From assembly GCA_020523905.1 (NCBI GenBank), contig JAJAPZ010000004.1:35199-99198 (forward strand): a DNA stretch of 64,000 bases. Reading direction: 5' to 3'. Numbering within the stretch: the stretch's first letter is position 1; the number at the start of each line of letters is the position of its first letter. The DNA is from Candidatus Obscuribacterium magneticum (GTDB lineage Bacteria; Elusimicrobiota; Elusimicrobia; F11). Below, one piece after another: positions 1-9,279 of the stretch. Made by a program: the position numbers and the translations under genes. The notes under the pieces were generated by a model. It did not search any database. It was not told the origin of the DNA and saw only the letters and a program-made list of their open reading frames with translations.

Positions 1-1
1 C

Positions 2-895
2 GCCGCGGTCATGAAAGCTCCGAAAGGGGCCGTCTTGTCGATCGACGGCCTGACGGAGGGAACGCACTTTCGATCCTCCTGGGCGGCCCGCTTGAGGAAA
101 GATTTCGGGTTGTCTTTGGGCCGGGAGCTGGGCTGGAAACTCATGGGCTCAAGTCTTTCGGATTTGGCGGCCACGGCCGCCACCGGGGACCGTTGGGCGA
201 TGATATATTTGGGAGCTCCATCGCGGACGCGGATGGATTTTCTCATGGACTTTTTGTCGGGCGTCCGAGCGGCGGCGAAAGAATATGATTGTGCCATTGT
301 CGGGGGGGACACGGTGAAGGCGCAGACCTTGAGCCTCGTGATTGCCGTGGGGGGAAAGAACCAGGAGAGGAGAGTTCTCACCCGTTCGGGAGCCCGCCCC
401 GGCGATTTGATTTGTGTGGCCGGCCGGATCGGGGACGCGGCGGCCGGTTTGGCCATTCTCAATCAAAGGTTTAATCGGATTCCCCGACAAGCTGGGAAAT
501 ATTTCGTTGAAAAGTTTTTCCGGCCCCGCCCTCTGATTCGCGAGGGGGAGATTTTACTGGGGGAACCCGGGGTGAGGAGTCTCATGGACGTGTCGGATCC
601 TCTGGATCAGTCGCTCGAGATTCTTTGCCGCGCTTCGAGCGTGGGGGGAATGGTTGACGTGTCCCGCCTGCCGGTTTCGGAGAAATATGAAAAGTATTTC
701 GGGAAGGACACTTCCCTTCTTTCCTGCGGAGAGGATTACTCGCTTCTGTTTACGATGCAGGCAAAAGCCCAATCCCGGTTGGCGAAGCGGCTGCCGTTTG
801 CCGTGATCGGAGCCATTCATCGAAAGAGAATGGGAATCCAATATTTCGTGGAGGGCCGGCCGTGCCGGCCGGCGAGATCCTTCCGCCATTTTTAA
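2..895 (+). CDS. thiL: Thiamine-monophosphate kinase ThiL (5'-truncated by window edge; left-arm copy)
   Basis: Left-arm duplicate of the gene at 27908-28909. The frame is open from the window edge (DDAAV just before the first Met), so the first ~35 residues are missing. The DGLTEGTHF and GGDTVK motifs of the ThiL/PurM-like ATP-binding fold are present. The enzyme phosphorylates thiamine monophosphate to the diphosphate cofactor. tsaE follows 11 bp downstream. Confidence 0.93.
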   Translation, partial: AAVMKAPKGAVLSIDGLTEGTHFRSSWAARLRKDFGLSLGRELGWKLMGSSLSDLAATAATGDRWAMIYLGAPSRTRMDFLMDFLSGVRAAAKEYDCAIVGGDTVKAQTLSLVIAVGGKNQERRVLTRSGARPGDLICVAGRIGDAAAGLAILNQRFNRIPRQAGKYFVEKFFRPRPLIREGEILLGEPGVRSLMDVSDPLDQSLEILCRASSVGGMVDVSRLPVSEKYEKYFGKDTSLLSCGEDYSLLFTMQAKAQSRLAKRLPFAVIGAIHRKRMGIQYFVEGRPCRPARSFRHF

Positions 896-906
896 GGACG
901 GCGTCC

Positions 907-1416
907 ATGTCTGTTTTCAAATTTGTCTCCCACTCTGCCGCAGAAACGAAAAAATTCGGCCGGCATCTGGCCGGCGTCCTGGAACTCGGCGACATCGTGA
1001 CGTTTGTGGCGCCTTTGGGGGCGGGGAAGACAACGTTGATACAGGGTCTCGTGAAAGCCTTCGGCGTCAAAGAGTCGGCCTTGAGTCCCACGTTTATTTT
1101 GGCGCAGACATTTCAGGGTCGGATTCCCATCCATCATTTGGATTTCTACCGGCTTAAAAAAAGCGAGATTCTTTCCGCCGGCATTCCGGATTATCTGAAT
1201 GGATCGGGTGAAATCCCGCGGGGCTTGGTCCTCATCGAGTGGGCGGACCGTTGCCGGGAGATTTGGCCTTCGTCCCGACTCGAAATCACCATGAAGATGG
1301 GGCGCGCCCCGACGAAACGGTTGATTCAGGTACAGGGCCGCGGGCCACGCTTTCGTCAATGGGTGGAGAAATTAAATAAGGAGTGTTCTTATGCCTATAG
1401 CAAGAGCAATAAATAA
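907..1416 (+). CDS. tsaE: tRNA t6A biosynthesis ATPase TsaE (left-arm copy)
   Basis: Duplicate of 27387-27896. P-loop GAGKTTLIQGL, then LSPTF and HHLDFYRL motifs typical of TsaE. The ATG at 907 is preferred to an in-frame ATG 45 bp upstream because it has AAGGA about 8 bp before it and yields the usual N-terminus. It works with TsaB and TsaD in N6-threonylcarbamoyl-adenosine synthesis. Confidence 0.93.
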   Translation: MSVFKFVSHSAAETKKFGRHLAGVLELGDIVTFVAPLGAGKTTLIQGLVKAFGVKESALSPTFILAQTFQGRIPIHHLDFYRLKKSEILSAGIPDYLNGSGEIPRGLVLIEWADRCREIWPSSRLEITMKMGRAPTKRLIQVQGRGPRFRQWVEKLNKECSYAYSKSNK

Positions 1417-1558
1417 GTCGTCACACCGGCGAAAGCCGGTGTCTAGTTCTTAAACATGGTTTTAGAAGAAAGTTTACAACCTGGACCGTGTCACGGAACG
1501 GTCCCGTCGATTATTTCAATTATCGAAACGGGATTCCGGCCTTCGCCGGAATGACGAC
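1417..1558. repeat. Dispersed palindromic repeat cluster between tsaE and tsaB (left arm)
   Basis: Outer half-elements (CACCGGCGAAAGCCGGTG near 1423 and ATTCCGGCCTTCGCCGGAAT near 1533) flank an inner hairpin GGACCGT...ACGGTCC at about 1482-1503. The same outer element recurs at 13606, 35091, 49261, 53698 and 61569, and the inner one at 32485. It fills the whole tsaE-tsaB gap and reaches within a few bases of the tsaB start. Confidence 0.85.
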
Positions 1559-1571
1559 TATTATCATGACA

Positions 1572-2315
1572 ATGGGTTATTGCCTATCAATTGAAACAAG
1601 CAGTGCCTATCTGGGCCTGGCCCTTTTTTCATTTAACGTCCGGACGGGAGCCAGGCGTCTCATCAAGAGCCATTTTTCTCCGGGGTTGAGTCAGCAATCG
1701 GAGCACTTGATTCCCGTTCTCGATAAGATGCTTAAAGAGGCCCGCCTCAAGAAGGCACAACTGAGTTTGGTGTCGGTCGACATCGGACCGGGGAGTTTTA
1801 CGGGGGTGCGAGTCGGTGTGGCCACCGCGCGCGCTCTGGGGCAGGGATTAAAAGTCCCTGTCGTGGGCGTGTCGAGTTTGGAGGCGCTCGCTCGGGAAGC
1901 CGAGTTGGGGGGTCGGAAGAAAACATTGATTCTCGCCTGCATTCCCGCCCTGGCGGGTGAGCTGTATTACGCGGGCTACCGGGCGGGGCCTTCCGCAAAG
2001 ATGCTACAATCCGTCATCCCGCCGACGTGGAAGAAAGAGGACGAGTTTCGGCATCTATTGGCCGGACTGGTTTCAAGCCAACGGAAGAATCCGATTGTTG
2101 TTTTAAGCAACCGTCAGGAGGGGAACACGGTGGCGGGCCGGTGGGGAGACGTTGAGTGGCGGAATGTGCCGGCCGCCCCCCATCCGGTGAAGATTGCCGA
2201 GATTGGAATCCAAAAGTTTGCGGCCCGGCCGACGCCGAAGACCTTCTCTTATCATCGTGTGGTGCCGTTGTATCTGCAGCCGAGCTGGGCCGAGAAGGAA
2301 CGAGGGGAAAAATGA
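1572..2315 (+). CDS. tsaB: tRNA t6A biosynthesis protein TsaB (left-arm copy)
   Basis: Duplicate of 26488-27231. N-terminus MGYCLSIETSSAYLGLALF and the GPGSFTGVRVG motif mark the TsaB branch of the ASKHA family. The longer frame from 1488 only translates the preceding repeat; ATG 1572 (or 1566) gives the family N-terminus. Its stop overlaps the rimI start. Confidence 0.92.
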   Translation: MGYCLSIETSSAYLGLALFSFNVRTGARRLIKSHFSPGLSQQSEHLIPVLDKMLKEARLKKAQLSLVSVDIGPGSFTGVRVGVATARALGQGLKVPVVGVSSLEALAREAELGGRKKTLILACIPALAGELYYAGYRAGPSAKMLQSVIPPTWKKEDEFRHLLAGLVSSQRKNPIVVLSNRQEGNTVAGRWGDVEWRNVPAAPHPVKIAEIGIQKFAARPTPKTFSYHRVVPLYLQPSWAEKERGEK

Positions 2316-2755
2316 TTGTTTTAGACGAATTGAGACGCATGCGACCCGACGAGGCCGAGGTTTTCTCCGCCATGGAGAAGGGGGAGCGCCCGTATCCTTG
2401 GTCAAGGAATAATTTCCTGGAGACCCTGCATTCCGATCATGTGACCCCCTTGGTATGGGAGGGTGACAGAGGGATTTACGGCTTCGGTGTCGTTCAAATT
2501 GTCGGCGAGGAGGCGGTCCTGCTCAATTTGATGATCGTGCCAGGACACCGGCGCCAGGGCCGGGGGATGGAGCTTCTTAATAAGATGAGCCTGTGGTCAA
2601 AGTCAAACGGCGCGCGGGTCCTTTTCCTCGATGTCGATCCGGGTAACGAGCCGGCGGCCCAGCTCTACCGGAAAGTCGGTTTTGAAATCGTGGACCGCCG
2701 GCCGAGGGGATACCCCGGCGGCGAAAGTTCGTGGATCATGAAAAAAGAGTTATGA
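2312..2755 (+). CDS. rimI: RimI-type GNAT N-acetyltransferase (left-arm copy)
   Basis: Duplicate of 26048-26491. The ATG at 2312 overlaps the tsaB stop (ATGA). A GNAT acetyl-CoA site RRQGRG follows the LLNLMIVPGH strand. The tsaE-tsaB-rimI order is conserved in many bacteria. Confidence 0.9.
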   Translation: MIVLDELRRMRPDEAEVFSAMEKGERPYPWSRNNFLETLHSDHVTPLVWEGDRGIYGFGVVQIVGEEAVLLNLMIVPGHRRQGRGMELLNKMSLWSKSNGARVLFLDVDPGNEPAAQLYRKVGFEIVDRRPRGYPGGESSWIMKKEL

Positions 2756-4932
2756 GCCGGTTTCGAATGGCCTTCTTTGCGTTGGGGATCGCCTTTTTGT
2801 CGCTGTCGACCGTGACGGCGGCGACGATGAGCAGTCCTCAGGAAGCCTACCAGTTTTATCTGAAGGCCCTTCTCTATGAAAGCCAGGGGAATCTGGCGTT
2901 CGCTCAGGAAGAGTTGAACAAAGCCATTGCCCTGGCGCCCGCGAGCGACACCCTCTATAAAACGGCGGCGGAGTTGGCGTTCCGCCAGGGCCGCTCGCTT
3001 GACGCCATGGCGGCCGCCGAAAAGGCCATCGAGCTCAATCCCGGAAATTACAAGCTCTATATCCTGGCCGGCCAGATCTACTGGTCGGCCGGCGTTTCCG
3101 ACAAGGCCGAGGAGCGGTTGGGCAAGGCCGTCGAGCTGGCTCCGAATGAAGCGGAGCCCTTGATGAACCTGGCCATGGCGGTGACCCCGCGCGATCCCCG
3201 TCGGGCCATTGGTCTTTATAACGAGTACCTGGTCCGCCATCCCGGCGAGGTCGATATCCGGGAGAGGGTCGCTCAACTTCATCAGAGTTTGGGAGAGGTG
3301 GAAAAGGCGAAGGAGACCTGGGAGAAGGCGCTGGAATGGGCCCCTGATTCGCTCAAGGCCCACCTGGCCTTGGCACAGATTGCGGAGGTCCACGAAGACA
3401 CCTCAACCGCCATCCGGCATTATGAGGCTGTGTTGGCGCAGGATCCGAACAATTTGCCCATCCTCCTTCGGATCGGCGAGCTGCGTTATCGGGGCAATGA
3501 AATGACGGAGGCGTATGAGGCCTTCAGCAAGGCCCAGATGATCTCGCCGGAGAGCGCTTCCGCCAGCTTTTGGCTGGCGCTCCTTCATGAACAAAAGGGG
3601 GAGTGGGGCGAAGCCATCAAACTTTTGGAACAGGTGGCCGTCAAAGCCCCTGACACGGGCGTCCTCCTTCGGCTTTCCTATTATTATTCGCAGGCCCGGC
3701 AAAACAAAAAGTCGATCGCGATATTGAAAAAGCTGTCGGCGGAAGAACCGGAAAACGCGGACTTTTTAAATTACCTGTCCCTGTCCTATGAGGAAGACAA
3801 GCAGTTCCCCCAGGCCGAAAAGACGCTGCAGAAACTGTTGGTCCTCTTGCCGCAGGATCCCGAGGTGTATTTCCATTTGGCCACCGTTTACGACCGGATG
3901 AAGCGGCACGCCCTCGCGGAGGAGGCGCTAAAAAAAGCCATCGCCTTGAAGCCGGATTTTCCGGTCGCTCTCAATTATCTTGGTTATACGTACGCGGATC
4001 GGAACGTGAATCTGGAGGCGGCCGAGCAACTCGTCATGAACGCCATCGCCTTGGATCCGGCGAACGGCGCCTATTTGGATTCCATGGGCTGGGTGTATTA
4101 CCGGATGGGCAAGTTCCAGAAGGCGGAGGACTTTTTACAGCAAGCGATTCTCCAGGTGAAAGACCCCCTGATTTACGAGCATTTGGGGGATGTGCAGGCG
4201 GCGCGGGGAGAGGGGATCGCCGCGGTCCTCACTTGGGACGAGTCCCTCCGCCTTCAGCCCGGCCAGAAAAAAGTCCCGGCCCGGATCGATAAGGCCCTTG
4301 AGAAGCTCGACAATAAGGACAAGTTGAGCCTTTATTTAAAGCGGTCGGCCCATCAATTTTCGAAGGTCCAGTCGGTCCGGAGCCTTCTGGTCGTCAAGAT
4401 CGGCGAGAAAAAACCCTATTTTACATGCCAGGCCCAGATGAGTTATGACCAGAAGGGGCCGTTGATCGTCGAACTACCGGGACCCTTGTCGGGGCCCCTC
4501 CTGCGGCTTGAAAAGCTTTCGGGAGAACCGGCGAAGGTGGGCGCCATCCACCCCCTGCTTCAGTCGGTTGAGCCGTATGTGAAGAGGGCGGCGGAGCGGT
4601 TGGAAAGCGTTTTTTCCGCCGAGCTCTTCCGGGCCTTCCAAAAATCGGAAGGAGGGATGGAGATTCAGGAGAAGAAAGGGCTTCTTGTCGCGCGTTGGCT
4701 GGGCACGGCCCTCTCCTTCAAAAAGTCACAAGGGGCGCTTCAGGAGATCGTATGGTCGGAGGAAAAGCCCGATGCCTTGCGCTTTTCACCCTCCCGCCGG
4801 TCAAAGCCGTCACCCTGGCCGCCTGTCATGGAGTGGGTGGATCTCAATACAAATTTCCGCATCCGCCTGGAATTCGTCAGCCCCGTTTTCTCTTTTGGTT
4901 CGACGAAAAAAGATGAAAAAGGGACGCCTTAA
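2752..4932 (+). CDS. Exported tetratricopeptide-repeat protein (left-arm copy)
   Basis: Duplicate of 23871-26051. The ATG at 2752 overlaps the rimI stop. Signal peptide, then about a dozen TPR units over residues ~30-530, then a ~190-residue C-terminal domain I do not recognise. Confidence 0.9.
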   Translation: MSRFRMAFFALGIAFLSLSTVTAATMSSPQEAYQFYLKALLYESQGNLAFAQEELNKAIALAPASDTLYKTAAELAFRQGRSLDAMAAAEKAIELNPGNYKLYILAGQIYWSAGVSDKAEERLGKAVELAPNEAEPLMNLAMAVTPRDPRRAIGLYNEYLVRHPGEVDIRERVAQLHQSLGEVEKAKETWEKALEWAPDSLKAHLALAQIAEVHEDTSTAIRHYEAVLAQDPNNLPILLRIGELRYRGNEMTEAYEAFSKAQMISPESASASFWLALLHEQKGEWGEAIKLLEQVAVKAPDTGVLLRLSYYYSQARQNKKSIAILKKLSAEEPENADFLNYLSLSYEEDKQFPQAEKTLQKLLVLLPQDPEVYFHLATVYDRMKRHALAEEALKKAIALKPDFPVALNYLGYTYADRNVNLEAAEQLVMNAIALDPANGAYLDSMGWVYYRMGKFQKAEDFLQQAILQVKDPLIYEHLGDVQAARGEGIAAVLTWDESLRLQPGQKKVPARIDKALEKLDNKDKLSLYLKRSAHQFSKVQSVRSLLVVKIGEKKPYFTCQAQMSYDQKGPLIVELPGPLSGPLLRLEKLSGEPAKVGAIHPLLQSVEPYVKRAAERLESVFSAELFRAFQKSEGGMEIQEKKGLLVARWLGTALSFKKSQGALQEIVWSEEKPDALRFSPSRRSKPSPWPPVMEWVDLNTNFRIRLEFVSPVFSFGSTKKDEKGTP

Positions 4933-5770
4933 GGTCGTTTTGACCCTGCCGGCGTGCGCGAAGGTCAACCTTCATCTTCGCATCGGACGCCGGCGCGCGG
5001 ACGGCTATCACTCTCTCCAAACCCTCTTCCAGGAAATTTCCCTTCATGATGATCTCACGTTCCAGCGTCTGCCGTCCCGCCTTCGTTTGATCACCTCGGG
5101 TGGCCGCGTCCCGAAAGGGCGGAGCAATTTGATTGTTAAAGCATTGGCGTTATTGCGGAAGAAGCTCAGGCTCAAATCGGGGATGGAGGTTCGTTTGAAG
5201 AAGCGCATTCCCGTCGGCGGGGGTTTGGGGGGGGCTTCTTCTGATGCGGCGGCAGCCCTTTGGGGAGGGTGGCTTCTCTGGACCGGTCAGCGAAAACCGG
5301 TCCAACGGTATCGGAAGCAAGTCCCTCCGGTTCTCTTCGATTGCGCGCGGCGCTTGGGCGCCGATGTTCCTTTCTTCCTAAAAGGGGGAAAAGCGGAGGG
5401 GAAGGGGATCGGAGAAAACCTAAGGACTCTCCCGCGGGGCTCGAAAAAGTGGCTCATCCTGATTTACCCACGCGTTTCTGTTTCAACAGCGAAGGCTTAC
5501 CAGTGGCTTGATGAAGAACGAAAAAAGAATCGACCCCGACCCGTCATTAAAAAGGGTCCTCGGAACGATTTTGAACCCGTCGTTTTACCGCGATTCCCGG
5601 CGGTGGCGAGGGCCCGGTCGGAGTTGATCGGGTTGGGATGCCGTTCGGTGATGCTGTCGGGTTCGGGCTCGTGTGTTTTCGGGTTTGTGGGTAACCGCGC
5701 TGAGGGGAGTTGGATAGCGAAGAAGCTGGCGCCTCGTCCTTGGAATGTTTTTTTGCTCCATACACGTTAG
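4913..5770 (+). CDS. ispE: 4-diphosphocytidyl-2-C-methyl-D-erythritol kinase IspE (left-arm copy)
   Basis: Duplicate of 23033-23890. GHMP kinase with VGGGLGGASSDAAAAL at about residues 101-116. It overlaps the TPR gene by 20 bp. MEP-pathway isoprenoid precursor synthesis. Confidence 0.93.
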   Translation: MKKGRLKVVLTLPACAKVNLHLRIGRRRADGYHSLQTLFQEISLHDDLTFQRLPSRLRLITSGGRVPKGRSNLIVKALALLRKKLRLKSGMEVRLKKRIPVGGGLGGASSDAAAALWGGWLLWTGQRKPVQRYRKQVPPVLFDCARRLGADVPFFLKGGKAEGKGIGENLRTLPRGSKKWLILIYPRVSVSTAKAYQWLDEERKKNRPRPVIKKGPRNDFEPVVLPRFPAVARARSELIGLGCRSVMLSGSGSCVFGFVGNRAEGSWIAKKLAPRPWNVFLLHTR

Positions 5771-5818
5771 GCCAGAGAGCCTGCCCGTTTCTCCCATCGC
5801 CCAATTTTTATAAAGTAT

Positions 5819-5910
5819 GGGGTCAAGTCGCGACATGCGACATTCCGGCAGGAATAGATCTCGGTGAACCGCTGTTTTAGAAAAAATGTCGCATGTCGCG
5901 ACTTGACCCC
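5819..5910. repeat. Hairpin repeat, 26-bp perfect arms (left arm)
   Basis: Perfect inverted 26-bp arms, 5819-5844 and 5885-5910, around a 40-nt loop. The 24-nt arm core GGGGTCAAGTCGCGACATGC.. is the same as at the axis of the giant palindrome (14373-14430). It lies between ispE and tRNA-Gln and resembles REP/RAYT-associated hairpins. It may also act as a terminator-like structure for the ispE operon. Confidence 0.85.
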
Positions 5911-5915
5911 TTCGT

Positions 5916-5987
5916 TGGGGCGTAGCCAAGTGGTAAGGCACGGGCCTTTGGAGCCCGCATGCGATGGTTCGAATCCATCCGCCCCAG
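5916..5987 (+). tRNA. tRNA-Gln (anticodon UUG), left-arm copy
   Basis: Cloverleaf readable by eye: acceptor TGGGGCG with CGCCCCA, anticodon stem CGGGC/GCCCG with loop CTTTGGA (anticodon TTG), T-arm GGTTCGAATCC. The 3' CCA is not encoded. 72 nt. U at position 1 of the acceptor stem is typical of bacterial tRNA-Gln. Confidence 0.95.
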
Positions 5988-5992
5988 TTAGG

Positions 5993-6817
5993 CTACGTCA
6001 TTACGGCCAATTGCTTCAAAAGGCTCTTCACGATTCCGCAACAAATCGCGAGCAACCCAAAGGCGCAAACAACGGCGGCGCCGGTCGGAAAGTCCCAGGC
6101 GGCAGAGGCGTAGACGCCGGCGAGGCTCGTCGCTGCTCCCAATATCCAGCCGATGGTCAGCCTTTTCCCGAAATTTTTGGTGAAAAGAATGGCGCAAACG
6201 GCCGGAATAATAAGGAAGGAAAACACCAGAAGCACCCCGGCCAGATCGACCGAGCTGGTCACAACCACTCCGAAGGACATATAGAAAAGGAAATCCCACC
6301 AGCGGATGGAGATCCCTTTCTTTTCGGCTTCTTCGGGTTGGCAGGAAATGAGGATGAAGCGCTTTCGGAACAGAAAATGCAAAACGCCAATCCCGCTGTA
6401 GAGAAGAAACGTCCGCCAGATGTGAGGCCAGTCGACAAAAAGGATGTTCCCCACGAGCATATCCTTGATGTGCTGGGCTTCCGATGGAATGCGGTCTAAG
6501 ACAAGCACCGCCGCCGCGGCCGAGACGACGTAGACAATTCCAATGACGGCTTCCTGCGGGATATCGCTCTCTTTAAGTCGCGTGAAGGAAAAAATGGCGG
6601 CCCCAACAAAAGTGAAGCCGAGGGACATCAGATAGGCCGCCGGCGTATGAAGTGAAAAACCCCATCCGATGGCGGCGACGCTACCCAATGCGGCAATCTG
6701 AGCGAGCGCCAGATCGACAAATATGACGCCCCGTTCAATAACGTGGACGCCCAAGTAAGCGTGGATGCCCGTGAGGATCAGGCACGCCAGAAAAGGCAGT
6801 ATCATAAGATCGAGCAT
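5993..6817 (-). CDS. Zn/Mn-type ABC transporter permease, ZnuB-like (left-arm copy)
   Basis: Duplicate of 21986-22810. Very hydrophobic 274-residue ABC-3 family permease, 9 bp after the binding-protein gene. Confidence 0.9.
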   Translation of the reverse strand: MLDLMILPFLACLILTGIHAYLGVHVIERGVIFVDLALAQIAALGSVAAIGWGFSLHTPAAYLMSLGFTFVGAAIFSFTRLKESDIPQEAVIGIVYVVSAAAAVLVLDRIPSEAQHIKDMLVGNILFVDWPHIWRTFLLYSGIGVLHFLFRKRFILISCQPEEAEKKGISIRWWDFLFYMSFGVVVTSSVDLAGVLLVFSFLIIPAVCAILFTKNFGKRLTIGWILGAATSLAGVYASAAWDFPTGAAVVCAFGLLAICCGIVKSLLKQLAVMT

Positions 6818-6826
6818 AAAGTTCTC

Positions 6827-7729
6827 CTATTTATTAAATGCTGAAACGAGGTCATTGATGATCGCATCAAAGAGATCAAAATAATTTTTGACGTTCGGTT
6901 TTCCGCCGACGGAGCTCGGGACGATAAGAATGGAGGCGCCCGTTTTCTCCGCCACTTTCCGGGGGCCCTGTAAGGGAAAGAAGGTGTCCACCAGAATCAC
7001 CGCCGCCTCCTCGGCTTTCATCGTCTCGATCAGCTTCGCGAGGTGGGAGGGAGTTGGGGGGAGCCCCGGTTTTGGCTCGACGTTGCCAACAATATCCAAG
7101 CGAAACCGCTGCGAGAAGTAGATCCATGAATTATGATAGGTCACAAGCGTTTTTCCCGCGAAGGGCTCCATTTTTTTATCCCACTCGCCGATTTTTTCAC
7201 CGAGTGTTTTGATAAATGCGGCGTAATTCCGGCGAAAAACGGCCTCGTTCTCCGGCGAAACCCGGATGAACCCCTTCAGAATGGTTTCGGCCATGTTGAG
7301 GCCATTCACGGGATCGAGCCAGAAGTGAGGGTTTCCGAAAATATGGATGTCCCCCATGCTTGCGTCCACCTTCCCTTCGGGCACCTGGAGTTTCGGTATT
7401 CCGGCAGAAACATCGACATAGCCGGGGGCACCGAACACCACATTCTTATTGCGAGAGGCGGCGATGAGACTGTCCATCCACATGTCCAAATCCATGCCGA
7501 CGCGGACCATCATGTCGGCTTGTTTCACCTTGAACACCATGCTGGGTCTGGGCTCGATGAGGTGGAGATCGAAATCGCCGGCCGCCAGGCTTTCCACGAC
7601 AACTTGATCGCCTCCGATCATCTTGGCGATCGACTCCAAGTCTTGTGAGCTGGTCACCACGCGCACGGCGGCGTGGAGACCGCTTAAAGAAAACATCAAT
7701 AAAGCGCTGACGATTATTTTAGAGATCAT
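6827..7729 (-). CDS. Zn/Mn-binding periplasmic protein, ZnuA-like (left-arm copy)
   Basis: Duplicate of 21074-21976. Cluster A-I metal-binding protein with predicted ligands His56, His135, His199 and Asp248. Confidence 0.9.
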   Translation of the reverse strand: MISKIIVSALLMFSLSGLHAAVRVVTSSQDLESIAKMIGGDQVVVESLAAGDFDLHLIEPRPSMVFKVKQADMMVRVGMDLDMWMDSLIAASRNKNVVFGAPGYVDVSAGIPKLQVPEGKVDASMGDIHIFGNPHFWLDPVNGLNMAETILKGFIRVSPENEAVFRRNYAAFIKTLGEKIGEWDKKMEPFAGKTLVTYHNSWIYFSQRFRLDIVGNVEPKPGLPPTPSHLAKLIETMKAEEAAVILVDTFFPLQGPRKVAEKTGASILIVPSSVGGKPNVKNYFDLFDAIINDLVSAFNK

Positions 7730-7740
7730 GGCAGCCTCTC

Positions 7741-8907
7741 TTAATCCAACTCGTGGCTGTGAGGGCCCAAGCCGAAGACGAGCTGAGTCCAGCCTTCGTT
7801 AATGGTCTCGCCTACCCCCCGGCGCCTTTTATATTGGACGCGCAATGCTGACGTCTCTGTGAGATGGTAGCTTAAGATTCCAGAAATCGCCCGTTCAATA
7901 ATTTTAGTGGGGAAGGCGTTTTCCGCGTAATCCCAGCGTCCGCCGAAATCCACGTGTTTGTTGAGCCGGTAGCTGAGGAAGCTGTAGAAGCCGTCCCGTG
8001 TCAGGGTTCCGACCGGCCCCCTGCGCTTCAAGCGCAGCCATTCATTCTGAAATGTCCAGCGCCGATAGGCGTCCGGCCAAAGCCGGAAGGTAAGGTCCGC
8101 TCCAACGACGGTGGCAACGTCTTTGTGCTCTTCGAAGTGCGCCCCCTTGCCATGGGCGAAACTCGATCCAATCTCGATCTCTGATTTTGACAGGAGCGCA
8201 AAGGATGTCTTCGCCCGCGCCGTGTAAAACTCATCGCCAAAGGAATACTCGGTATCTTCATGCGCCTTTTCTTTTAAGACCTCCACCGTTCCGCCGCTTC
8301 CATCGGGGACTTCCACAGTTTCATACTCGGTGTGATGATGGTGGGGGTCTGCGCGCCAGGCACCGCCTTCAATTTGCAGGAAGAATGGAACGGGGAGAAG
8401 ATAGCTCAGCGTCCCGCCCTGGCCGATCAATCCATGTTCGCCGAAGAAATTGGTCAGAACAGTCGGTTGATCAATCACAGGACGAGTGTGGGTGTGGACT
8501 TTGTTGAGTTTCCCGAAGTTCACGTGAATTTTTCCCACTTCTCCAGCGACACCCGGCGCCAAATTCAGGAACCCCACCTTCGCTTCGCAAATCTCCGCCT
8601 CGACCTCGCCTTCGTGACGGTGCAGCGCGAGAAAAACGTCCGCCCGCATCTCAGGATAAATATATCCCTGAAACGCCGTCTCAATTTCATCGACGACAAA
8701 CTGATTCCGTTCGCCGTCGGATTTGTCGTCGCTCACATAACCGCTGAGCACTCCAACCACGCTGATATCGGGAAGATTGACAGGCGTTCCTCTCATCCCC
8801 TGGGGCGGAGTCGGGCCTGAAGGATTGACCGGCGCGGCGGTTTGGGCGTACAAACAGGAACCAACAATGAGCATCGTTAAAACAACCGAAAATATTCTTA
8901 AAAACAT
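7741..8907 (-). CDS. His-rich outer-membrane beta-barrel protein (left-arm copy)
   Basis: Duplicate of 19896-21062. Signal peptide, alternating beta-strand pattern and a His/Glu-rich loop beginning DPHHHHTEYE. Upstream of and co-directional with the znuA-like gene. Confidence 0.8.
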   Translation of the reverse strand: MFLRIFSVVLTMLIVGSCLYAQTAAPVNPSGPTPPQGMRGTPVNLPDISVVGVLSGYVSDDKSDGERNQFVVDEIETAFQGYIYPEMRADVFLALHRHEGEVEAEICEAKVGFLNLAPGVAGEVGKIHVNFGKLNKVHTHTRPVIDQPTVLTNFFGEHGLIGQGGTLSYLLPVPFFLQIEGGAWRADPHHHHTEYETVEVPDGSGGTVEVLKEKAHEDTEYSFGDEFYTARAKTSFALLSKSEIEIGSSFAHGKGAHFEEHKDVATVVGADLTFRLWPDAYRRWTFQNEWLRLKRRGPVGTLTRDGFYSFLSYRLNKHVDFGGRWDYAENAFPTKIIERAISGILSYHLTETSALRVQYKRRRGVGETINEGWTQLVFGLGPHSHELD

Positions 8908-9010
8908 ACAGAGCCTCCTTTGAATGCATAATCCTTTTTAGGTCGTCACGTGCCGGATCCAATCGGATCTCAAGCGCAACAGATTAATCTCTCGGTTTTA
9001 TTGTGCAGGT

Positions 9011-9274
9011 CTATGCAGGGACGGCCGGAGGGGCTCTTGGTTGGGCGGAAGGATAAGAAATATCAAAGCTGATGAGAGGAGTGGAAGGGATGAATAGTTG
9101 GCTCCAAGGGAGAAACAGCTTGACATCATCCGCTGCTTGCGGTGGAGCGGTGGATTGTCCCAGCCGGCAGATTTGGCAGTTGTCTTTTCCATAATTCTCA
9201 TGGGACAGAGAGTGCTCGATGAAGGTGGCCGTAAAAAGGGCCGCCAAAAGAACAAGAAAGAGCTTTTTCTTCAT
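9011..9274 (-). CDS. Small exported Cys/His protein (left-arm copy)
   Basis: Duplicate of 19529-19792. 87 residues: hydrophobic leader, then HSLSHENYGKDNCQIC and a Pro-rich tail ending RAPPAVPA. Confidence 0.65.
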   Translation of the reverse strand: MKKKLFLVLLAALFTATFIEHSLSHENYGKDNCQICRLGQSTAPPQAADDVKLFLPWSQLFIPSTPLISFDISYPSAQPRAPPAVPA

Positions 9275-9279
9275 TTCAT

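Noticed and set aside
1488-1571. N-terminal extension of TsaB
   Set aside because: Encodes repeat-derived GIPAFAGMT and precedes the family-typical start; no ribosome site supports it.
5864-6499. 211-residue frame opposite the ZnuB-like gene (mirror 22304-22939)
   Set aside because: It crosses the tRNA-Gln gene and the hairpin repeat and is antisense to a well-supported permease.
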